From assembly GCA_951802425.1 (NCBI GenBank), contig OX637794.1, positions 2,914,001 to 2,978,000 on the forward strand: a stretch of DNA of 64,000 nt, given 5' to 3'. The notes under the pieces were generated by a model, which searched no databases, was not told the DNA's origin, and saw only the letters and a list, made by a program, of their open reading frames with translations. The number at the start of each line of letters is the position of its first letter. Position 1 is the stretch's first letter. The DNA is from Clavaria fumosa. Taxonomy: Eukaryota > Basidiomycota > Agaricomycetes > Agaricales > Clavariaceae. Below, piece after piece: positions 56,187-64,000 of the stretch. The position numbers and the translations under genes were made by a program.

Positions 56187-56701
56187 TGTCGTACAACATG
56201 AATAGGGTTCATCCAATTACCTGTACCTATAGTATGATAGGTTGACAACCAACTGCAGCATGTCACGCAGTCCGTACCAGATCACGACCGCTTATGATTG
56301 GTAATGAGGAGTCTTTATCTCTTCACAGACCACCTTCTATGAGACGGGACACAATAGAGACTCTCCGTGACACCGAAGACAATGCACGCGAAATCTAACA
56401 GAAACGATCGCTGGTGCCACAGTCATGAGTCTTGATTTTATCGGGACCGTCAGCGGGTAGACTTGCCTCTTCAATTTTGAGCGACGGTCCAAGAGGGCCT
56501 CTGCCAGCCGACCCTCTTTTCGAGCACGCTTGAGCTAGGGTAGAGCAAACTTTAGTGTGGGAAAGTGGGCGGTAGATATAGTGGGGACTCGCCTCCTTCT
56601 TGTCCTCCGCAGATACAACAGACCGTCCTGCCCCCCAGGTTTGGTATATTCGACTACGAGGGGCATCAAAATAGAAAAGGAACTGAGAGCAAATTGAAAG
56701 C
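56187..56701. other. Convergent intergenic region VMA8-FRG1
   Basis: No gene supported; long open frames here are reverse-strand shadows extending from FRG1. Confidence 0.45.
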
Positions 56702-57433
56702 CTACTTCGTCGTGCTTTCGTCAATCTTTGGGGCATCAGCCATCCCTTCTTTCTTCTTCTCCTCGTCTGTCGCTTCCTTCTTGTATTTACTCTGTATCTT
56801 GACCCAAAATCGCTCCCCGAAACCCACTTCTTCACTGTCTCCTCTCAGCTGTAGCGAACCCCCAGCTACTTCATCAACACTGAGGTACTTCTCGTAAACG
56901 TTCATGAACGCAACCATCCCGTCGGGCAGAACAACAGGGGTCCACTCTTCCTGTGGGCCTCTAGCTTCTCGGTCTGCGGTAACTATTCCATGTGTATCGC
57001 ATGATAGGAATTTACCCTCTCCTGTCCCTGTGCGCAGATTGATGGTTGGTGAGCCCGCTACGCGGGTTGTAACCCAAACTTGCGCAGTGTCATTGGGTGT
57101 GCGGTCGATCAGGTTAACGGGTGAAGATCCGGCGACTGCCATCTCCTTGTCCAGAGCATGAAAGACGATTCGATTCCTAGTTGAGTCGAAATTCACAGAG
57201 ACTGGAGATGGGCTCGACGGGTGAAATATGAAGGTTGGTCCACGTATTTCGTACGAGTTGTCTGGCAGCACCCATGTCTCGGGATCCTTTTCTTCTTCCT
57301 CCTTGCGGCGGCGATAGCTACCAGATGCAGGGTCATCGCCATCGCCCTCGCCCTCGCCCTCGCGCTTGCGCTTCTTCTTTGTTTTGTCGCCTTTAAATTT
57401 GAGCTTCGTTGAGCGCACCTGTTCTGTAGCCAT
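56702..57433 (-). CDS. FRG1: FRG1-like protein
   Basis: Nuclear/nucleolar RNA-associated protein with a beta-trefoil (fascin-like) fold, found with spliceosomes. Single exon, 243 codons; start at 57433 chosen because MATEQVRSTKLKFKGDKTKKKRKR matches the family N-terminus and nuclear signal, while upstream codons have no family similarity. Then PETWVLPDN, GPTFIFHP, NRIVFHALDKEMAVAG, AQVWVTTRV, INLRTGTGEGKFLSCDTHGIVTADREARGPQEEWTPV (the typical YGKYLG..SDGLV-R--A-GP-E-WEPV block, about 57040-56935), GMVAFMNVYEKYLSVDE and GFGERFWVKIQSKYKKE. A Glu/Gly repeat (EGEGEGDGD) is expanded near residue 30. Confidence 0.92.
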   Translation of the reverse strand: MATEQVRSTKLKFKGDKTKKKRKREGEGEGDGDDPASGSYRRRKEEEEKDPETWVLPDNSYEIRGPTFIFHPSSPSPVSVNFDSTRNRIVFHALDKEMAVAGSSPVNLIDRTPNDTAQVWVTTRVAGSPTINLRTGTGEGKFLSCDTHGIVTADREARGPQEEWTPVVLPDGMVAFMNVYEKYLSVDEVAGGSLQLRGDSEEVGFGERFWVKIQSKYKKEATDEEKKKEGMADAPKIDESTTK

Positions 57434-57569
57434 TCTGTTACTGTACCGCACGCGACGCGGCTCCCTTAGCTGGATAACCAAATATGGCAATGGATTCACA
57501 CACCTCGATGGTGGAAGCACACTAAACGTACTCCTCGACGTTCAGCTCGACATCGACGACAGCCTCAAG

Positions 57570-58261
57570 ATGAAGTTCAACCCTGGTATGTATCGTTTAC
57601 TTGTTCAAGTGCACTATGTCTCGGCCTATTCGTCTGTGGTGTTGGACGTCATTCATCACTTTTGAGATGGATGGGCAGGGCCAATTTTCGATGAAGCACA
57701 AGCAACGCGTTAACTGGCCCCACACCTCAGATGTATCCTCCTCGCGGCGCAAGTCCCGCAAGGCCCACTTTACCGCGCCTTCATCCGTTCGGCGAAAGAT
57801 CATGTCTTCCGCCTTAGCAAAAGACCTGCGAGCAAAATACAACGTTGTGTTCACTCTCTTCTCTCTGGACTTTGTGCATTGATGACAAGTATAGACTCGC
57901 TCATTACCCATCCGAAAAGACGACGAGGTCAGGATTGTGCGAGGGAAATTCAGGGGCCGCGAGGGCAAAGTGACCCAGGTGTACCGCAAAAAGTGGATTA
58001 TTCATGTCGACCGCGTGCAACGCGACAAGGCGAATGGCACCTCCGCACCTATCGGCATACACCCCAGCAATGTGATCATAACGACCATCAAGTTGGACAA
58101 AGACAGGTACGTTCGGACTCGCCCTATCACGGAATGCCTCGCCTGAGATCCTACCTCGTAGGCGGGCAATTCTTGAGCGGAAGGACAGAAAAAAGAACGT
58201 CAGCTCGAGGGGCATGGCTATGGACGTAGAGACGGTCGATGTGCGTTCTTTGCACTTCTAG
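57570..58261 (+). CDS. RPL26: 60S ribosomal protein L26 (uL24)
   Basis: Start 57570 (MKFNP, one tiny exon), an intron of about 150 nt, then [38 protein letters not shown] (57728-57843), another intron whose acceptor TATAG precedes [63 protein letters not shown] (57896-58085), then an intron and [25 protein letters not shown]. The KOW motif lies in [17 protein letters not shown]. The stop is placed at 58259-58261 by reading on; a final GT-AG intron after the last Asp (GTGCGT...TTCTAG) could trim a few residues. Divergent from FRG1 by 136 bp. Confidence 0.94.
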
Positions 58262-58554
58262 AATTGTCTTTAATTTGATTCATGTTCCCAGTGAATTATT
58301 TATACCGTCTCACCTCAATCCCATGTACATACAGCAGCCCTGATGAGCTATGCATACACGCATGCAACTACCATTAATGTTTACGTGACCAGGTCGACCT
58401 TTGTCGTGCCCGGCAGCAGTATGTCCTCTGTTTCAACCGATGTGTCCTGATATGTGAAGATCAACGATCGCATATCGGATCATCATCAACACCCCATTTA
58501 TTTACTTCGCGCCAAGTTCATATGCCTCTCATACTTCGCACTTGACCAACCCCC

Positions 58555-59608
58555 ATGAATTCGACCCTCGTCACGAGGCACGATGGGGGCGCTTGCCCGA
58601 GCGACGGCAATGGCGCAGGTGGTGGAGATGCCCCAGTGGGACTTCCTCAGTTTGTGCCGCGTCCCTCAAACCTCCTCGCAATCGTGCGCGGGACGCAACG
58701 TGATCTGGAAAACGCCATGCAGATGGGCGTCGTGCTCGGGATCTCCGTTGACGAGGCGCGCGGAAAGCTTTTAGAATTTATCGTTAGCATTGCAATCCTT
58801 CCCTTTCCGTGCGGCTCACTCGGTGAACGTTGCATTCCTAGCGAACAACTCGTCAGGAAGTTCGTCAACACCTCGATGTCACCAAGCCGTGGCCTCACCA
58901 AAGTCAGCGAGCGCGCAAGCGCGTTGAGAAAGCGGTACGCGTTTGCTTCCGACATAGATCCTACCCGCCGAACCTTCGCCTAGATTCTTATGCGTCTTCC
59001 TGAGCTCAATGTATATGAGGGAGCGTGGCCAGTGGCAGTCTACATCAATAAGTTCTTGCGTGCCATTCACAGACACTGTCGTGTAAATGCAAACCCGAAC
59101 GTGAAGGTCGATGGTATTTTCAAACCTGATGTCGGGATTGCCTCTGTCTCTGTGAGTCCAGCCTCCACGTCTGGCTCCGTCTCTGTAACCTGAGGACTCT
59201 TGCAGGAGTCGGGCAAGATCGCCAGGCCAATCCCTAAGGTCTGAGCTTTAAACTCGATCGGTAATGCATGGCACTCAGGGAACACCATAGAGACTCAGAA
59301 TCACGATGGATCATGTTGCGGTGCCTTCGATTCCAGATCAAGTGTCCAGGGGCTCCACCCGGCGTATGACGGAGCCAGGCCCAACGCTCACGAAAGAAGC
59401 CCAATTCTTTCTGGAATTGCGCCAATTGGAGGTCCTCCCATACGAGATTTACAAGATTTGTACTCAGAACGATTTTCTCTGCTTTCTTAAACGAGACACC
59501 CTCAGTCGCAGAAGGTTTTTCCAGACTTTCGTAGTGGGCATAGAGGGGCAGATGACATTGGCGCAATTCGAGGCACTCATGGAATTGTACACGCGCTACA
59601 GCTATTAG
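58555..59608 (+). CDS. Hypothetical protein, unrecognised
   Basis: No family recognised. The first open part (58555-58983) includes QFVPRPSNLLAIVRGTQRDLENAMQMGVVLGISVDEARGKLLEF; SEQLVRKFV follows. After a plausible intron comes LPELNVYEGAWPVAVYINKFLRAIHRHCR (about 58993-59080), and a last part from 59306 reads LTKEAQFFLELRQLEVLPYEIYKIC...FFQTFVVGIEGQMTLAQFEALMELYTRYSY, a helical run ending at 59608. Whether these form one gene rests on frame and spacing only; splice borders are not fixed. It converges with Ran. Confidence 0.4.
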
Positions 59609-59853
59609 CGCGCAGCACCTTCAGCACTGTATTTGTAGTAAAGATTTTTATGATTCTGTGCACTTGAGCAACGAAACCTTCTAAAGTATTCCAATCGAGC
59701 CGGGAGTTGACGCTTACGATACATTTGCGCTTCGGAAAAGATGACTTCGCTCGAGGTACATTCCTGAATCCACATCAGGTCAAGAGGACTGAAAGATTTA
59801 TGGAGGGAAACTAATGATTTCACATGGAGATCATGCTAAAGAAAACCAGAAGA

Positions 59854-60988
59854 TTAAAGGTCGTCATCCTCTTCAGGAAGGGGTAACTTTTCGGCCTGCA
59901 AGATCGCCCGTGAGCAATGAACAAGGAAGGACTTGGCTTGAATCTTACCATTTCCAGTTCCTTGGCATACTGTTCCATCAACTCTGCATCCAGCGGAGCG
60001 GATGCAGGTTCGAGTGCGGGGGCAGCGACAAACTCAAGGGTGTTGTTTCTTTGTGTCACAGGCTCAGGGAAAGCACCAATTAGTTGCGGATCAGACTCCT
60101 CACCCAATCAGTTTCCTGGCCAACCAAAGGAAAGGCTTCTCAAAGTTGTAGTTGGACTTGGCGGATATCTCATAATACTGGAGGTTCTTCTTTCGGTGAA
60201 AAGTAACCGCGCCCGTCTTGACTTTCCGCTCCTAAGAACAGAGCCAGTCAACGCACACACGCAAAGGGCAAAATGATCAGAACGCACTTTAACGTCAACT
60301 TTGTTTCCGCACAGGACAACCGGGATGTTTTCGCACACGCGTTCGAGGTCGCGGTGCCAATTTGGGACGTTTTTGTACGTGATTCTCGATGTCACGTCGA
60401 ACATGATGATCCCGCACTGGCCCTGAATATAGTAGCCATCGCGCAAGCCACCAAACTTTTCTTGGCCGGCAGTGTCCCACACGTTGAAACAAATGGTGCC
60501 GAAGTTGGTGGAGAAGGTAAGCGGGTGAACTTCGACACCAAGGGTGGCTAAAAAGGCAAGAATGAGTCATCGCAATTATTTTATGCCCAGAGATGAATTA
60601 GAAAGAACTGATGAGTTTCAGACGCGATTCCTAAGTGGAAAGCGCACCGATATATTTCTTTTCAAACTCTCCGGTCAAATGACGCTGGGACATCACGAGG
60701 ATCAGTATGTGATCGCGGATACCTGATTGTCGAGGATCTGGCTGACCTTGACGAACGTGGTTTTACCCGTCCCACCATCACCAACTAGAGATCATCGAGC
60801 CCACGTACGACCGCACGCGATAGGGAACCAGAGCCACACGCGGCGAACGAGTATCGTTGTAGGAAGACAGTTGGGCAAGAAGCAATGAGATGTGGATTCG
60901 AGAGTGATAAGGTTGAACACGAACCTAAGACAAGCTTGAATGAGGGAATTTGCTGCGCCTGTAGCGCTTGGGCTTGTGGGTCTGCCAT
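59854..60988 (-). CDS. RAN: Ran GTPase
   Basis: Small GTPase controlling nuclear transport and spindle assembly. Start 60988 ([21 protein letters not shown]). The next exons give the P-loop [12 protein letters not shown] (about 60795-60740, split by introns), [12 protein letters not shown], an intron, [45 protein letters not shown] (switch I/II, DTAGQE, 60545-60425), [33 protein letters not shown] (NKxD, about 60300), an intron, [43 protein letters not shown] (SAK, about 60230-60110), NPQLIG, and the acidic Ran tail LPEEDDDL ending at 59854. Nearly complete identity to Ran motifs makes the call firm. Confidence 0.97.
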
Positions 60989-61019
60989 AGCTTGTTCACT
61001 GAACGATACGACAAAGAGG

Positions 61020-61640
61020 ACGACGGAGGGAGAATGCGGTCAAACTTGGCACAGTTGACGGCTCGGAAATTTAAAACCACCGTCACGCGTCACACTCTCC
61101 AAAAAGTCAAGTGATCATGAGAAAAAGTGATTATGAAACTGAAACAATGATGACAATGCATGCCCAGAGAGGACCAAGTCCAGATTCTTGTGACTCAACC
61201 AGATATATCCCCACATGTCCTACAGTACCAATGTGACCATTGTTACAGTATTGAGACTTGAGATTAGGTTATGGTGGGTGCTAATCAAGGGTGGGATGTC
61301 AAAGTCTGATCAGAAACAAGGTCAAAGTCAGGCAGAATGGAGATAGGATTAGAGTCCAGTCAGAGTCTGGTCTTGGAGAAACAATACAAGTACTACTGGA
61401 TGTAAATGAAACAGAATGGGGCTGCAGCCTCAATGTACAGTATGTGTTGTGCCACCACTTTAAAGGCACACTGGGCCATCTTTACCTTTGATTGTGTCTT
61501 GGTCACAGCTGCACCTAGAGGTTCATGCAAGTAAGATGGAAAGCATGTGCATATCAAAGTAGTAGTACTGACTTAGAGGTTCATTCAAGTAAGACAGAAA
61601 GCATGAACCTCCAGGAACAGAGTTGACTATACTGTATAAA
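61020..61640. other. CpG-poor repeat DNA with a ~33-bp direct repeat
   Basis: No gene. A segment starting TAGAGGTTCATGCAAGTAAG at about 61516 recurs near 61576 with a few changes. Almost no CG dinucleotides occur from about 61130 on, unlike the genes to the left. Confidence 0.5.
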
Positions 61641-61644
61641 CAAG

Positions 61645-61773
61645 TCATCAGCAAAACAGATTGGACAGGGGCTAGGTATGTACTGGTATATACTTCTCTA
61701 TACTCCTATAGGTGTTATAAACCACTTAAAACCAGTACATACCTAGCCCCTGTCCAATCTGTTTTGCTGATGA
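61645..61773. mobile_element. Hairpin MITE with perfect 43-bp stem
   Basis: TCATCAGCAAAACAGATTGG opens a 43-bp arm whose exact reverse complement ends at 61773; the loop is 43 bp. There is no coding capacity. The termini (ATCAGCAAAACAG) match the hairpin at 11021-11139 while the interiors differ, so both are probably mobilised by the same unseen transposase. A target duplication could not be decided. Confidence 0.8.
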
Positions 61774-61970
61774 ATATGGGCAGAGCAGAGCAAGAAGGAG
61801 AGCAAGTAAGCTGAGCAAGATCCACAAGAGAAGAAATGAAGAAGTGGAGGGATCCACACAGTGTTGTTGATCATCACTCCCACTTGGCAGGACACCTTGC
61901 AGTTGAGAGAGCATGTCCTGGTAATGTTGCTTAGGTAAACAAACCATGCCACAGTACATAATGACACATA

Positions 61971-63567
61971 CAGTGACTCACAAAACTGTTTGAATGTTTT
62001 GCACTTTTGAAATGATTCACTTATACCTTTCCAGGTAAAATAGCTAAAGTTCTGAGGATATTTTTGAGGATAGCCATGCCTCTTGGCTACAACTTTACTC
62101 TATATTGTAAAGCACAATTCCCATTTTTGGTAATGTTATGACATCATTTTCTTTGTCATGTCATTCAAACAGTTTTGTTGCTGACAATTTTATCAGTCAA
62201 ATGTGTAAGTATTAGTGTTCAATATGGCCTCTTTTTGCCTTCAGCACACCCCCAATCCTTCTAGGCATGCTTTCAATCAATCCCTGACAAATAGAAGCAG
62301 GTATCTTGTTCCACTCCTCTTCCACCCTTCCCACAACTGTAACACTCCTCCTGGTGCCTTTCCATAGTCTCCAAGCCTCCTCCTAAGATGACTCCACAGA
62401 TGCTCAATGGGATTGAGGTCTGCAGATTGAGTAGGTTATATGAGGGCCTTAAAATCATGGTCCTTTAGCCAATCTTTGGCCTGGTGGCTCTGGTGCTTGA
62501 GCTCCCCATCATGTTGCAATTTGTTTGATCAGCTCTGGCAAGGCAGAAAATATTGTGCAGATTGCCAGGACCCTTAGTAGTATTACTAACCAGCCTATTT
62601 CTGCACACACTGTTAGAAGGTGTCTAAGGACTGTAAGTCCAAAGGCTGTAACTAAGAAGAAATTGCCCTTACTTAGTAGTAGACATAAGAAGGAGGGGAT
62701 GGACTTTGCTATGGCACATAAAGATTGGACTGTAGAGGACTGGAAGAGGGTTGTCTGGTCAGATGAGACTAAGATCAATAGGCTGGGATCCAATGGGAAG
62801 AAATGGGTGAGGCAGAAGCAGGGTGAAAATATGGTGGTGACAGGTTGGTGGAGGGAACAAGAACATTTGGAGGTGGTTCTGTGATAGTATGGGGATGTAT
62901 GATATTGGAGGGGGTGGGATATGCCTGCAAGATTGATGGGAGGATGGATAAGCACCTTTACACTGCCAAACTTTAGGCCAGCCTCCAATAGTATGACAAG
63001 ATCCCTGAAGACATCATATTGCAACATGATGGGGACCTCAAGCACCAGAGCCACCAGGCCAAAGATTGGCTAAAGGACCATGATTTTAAGGCCCTCATAT
63101 AACCTACTCAATCTGCAGACCTCAATCCCATTGAGCATCTGTGGAGTCATCTTAGGAGGAGGCTTGGAGACTATGAAAAGGCACCAGGAGGAGTGTTACA
63201 GTTGTGGGAAGGGTGGAAGAGGAGTGGAACAAGATACCTGCTTCTATTTGTCAGGGATTGATTGAAAGCATGCCTAGAAGGATTGGGGGTGTGCTGAAGG
63301 CAAAAAGAGGCCATATTGAACACCAATACTTACACATTTGACTGATAAAATTGTCAGCAACAAAACTGTTTGAATGACATGACAAAGAAAATGATGTCAT
63401 AACATTACCAAAAATGGGAATTGTGCTTTACAATATAGAGCAAAGTTGTAGCCAAGAGGCATGGCTATCCTCACAAATATCCTCAGAACTTTAGCTATTT
63501 TACCTGGAAAGGTATAAGTGAATCATTTCAAAAGTGCAAAACATTCAAACAGTTTTGTGAGTCACTG
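61971..63567 (+). mobile_element. Tc1/mariner element converted into a 550-bp-arm palindrome
   Basis: The element starts CAGTGACTCACAAAACTG and ends with its reverse complement; TA flanks both sides (61969-61970 and 63568-63569), the Tc1/mariner target duplication. The first 550 bp (61971-62520) and last 550 bp (63018-63567) are reverse complements with 5 mismatches counted by eye. The right arm carries the natural 3' half of a Tc1 transposase; the left arm is an inverted copy of it in place of the original 5' end. The 497-bp middle holds the remaining transposase sequence. Within each arm a second TIR-like copy (CATTCAAACAGTTTTG) lies about 195 bp from the end. Confidence 0.93.
62525..63265 (+). 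pseudogene. Tc1-type DDE transposase, truncated and frameshifted
   Basis: From 62525 one frame gives SAHTVRRCLRT (second helix-turn-helix), ...KDWTVEDWKRVVWSDETKINRLGSNGKKWVR (first catalytic Asp, about 62740-62810). After TGA at 62882-62884 and a frame change, GSVIVWGCM, IILQHDGDLKHQSHQAKDWL (second Asp, about 63015-63070) and, past a stop, ADLNPIEHLWSHLRRRLGDY (Glu, about 63118-63175) follow. Spacing between the last two catalytic residues is 34, as in Tc1 (DD34E). The N-terminal DNA-binding part is missing because the inverted arm replaced it. No functional enzyme can be made from this copy. Confidence 0.85.
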
Positions 63568-63569
63568 TA

Positions 63570-64000
63570 CATATGGCATGCCCCTCAGCTCATATACCAA
63601 TGTAGCTGAGGGTGCTGTTGCAGTGACATCATGTGACCCACCAAGGGTCACAGTCACATGACCAGTAAGTCATGGGAACTCACATGACTACTACTGACAG
63701 CACAGCCCATTTGTGTGATGGCACATCAAGTGGGATGCCATCACCCTGTCAACCCTGTGACAGCTGTCGCTTCTTCATCAAATGACCATCTCCATCCCTA
63801 CCTTATATTCCCTGGTTCCCTGCATTACCATTATCCCATCCCCTTGGCACTCTAGTCCCCTTCCCACAATGGCTTCATGTCCCCTTGTCAACCCCTTGTA
63901 CCCCACTGATGTCATGGTACCCCCATGATCATTACTCAGATACCTTTGTTTCTTCCCAAATGTCATTCCTGCTGACCATTGTTCTGTCGCAACTTTGTAC
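63570..64000. other. Repeat-like DNA, right window edge
   Basis: No gene recognised. Several CACATGAC/GTCATGTG words occur at 63630-63690, similar to those in the chromovirus LTR at 1228-1310, but no longer match was seen. Confidence 0.3.

Noticed and set aside
56395..56835. 146-codon minus-strand frame
   Set aside because: It overlaps the FRG1 end in another frame and has no motif; FRG1 explains this strand.
61971..63567. Reading the two identical short frames in the arms (at 62273-62458 and 63080-63265) as genes
   Set aside because: They are out-of-frame readings of the same transposase 3' end in each arm of the palindrome.

Overview
This window looks like nuclear DNA of a basidiomycete fungus, most likely an agaricomycete. 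Genes are dense and split by many introns of about 50-60 nt with short GT-AG (occasionally GC-AG) borders. Several families are typical of the group: a DUF7918-like protein, BCS1-type AAA ATPases, chromodomain Ty3 retrotransposons, and P450/MFS pairs. No rRNA, tRNA or CRISPR was recognised. Intron borders were read by eye from frame, splice consensus and family alignment.

Left flank (1 to about 11.8 kb) is a graveyard of transposable elements: the 3' end of a LINE-like element, a chromovirus with a long gag-pol frame broken only by TGA codons, a fragment of a second gag, a compact 2.1 kb LTR element with matching LTRs and a 5-bp target duplication, a purine-rich minisatellite, and minus-strand chromovirus debris holding a hairpin MITE.

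The middle (11.8-61 kb) is gene-rich. In order: an unrecognised protein with two copies of one domain (+), RPN7 (-), RPN6 (+), a CHMP7/Chm7-like ESCRT-III protein (+), a cytochrome P450 (+), a DHA2 MFS transporter (-), OTU1/YOD1 deubiquitinase (+), a metaxin/Sam37 protein (-), a DUF7918-like protein (-), a hAT-type MITE, an AP endonuclease (+), GPI-transamidase subunit Gaa1 (-), a USP48-like ubiquitin protease (+), TAF7 (-), a conserved-looking unknown with a C-terminal membrane segment (-), LUC7 (-), a CCDC124/Lso2 homologue (-), BCS1-like ATPase (+), BUD23 methyltransferase (-), TRAPP subunit Bet3 (+), mitochondrial uS13 (-), FAM50/XAP5 (+), V-ATPase subunit D (+), FRG1 (-), ribosomal protein L26 (+), a hypothetical gene (+) and Ran GTPase (-). 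Many neighbours are divergent with 60-140 bp between start codons. The RPN7/RPN6 pair is the clearest functional pairing, since both encode proteasome lid subunits.

Right flank (61-64 kb) is CpG-poor repeat DNA with a perfect 43-bp-stem hairpin MITE and a Tc1 element rearranged into a palindrome with two 550-bp arms that are about 99% identical.

The most unusual structures are the palindromic Tc1 element, the TGA-only chromovirus frame, the shared hairpin MITE family on both flanks, and the duplicated-domain gene beside the left repeat block.
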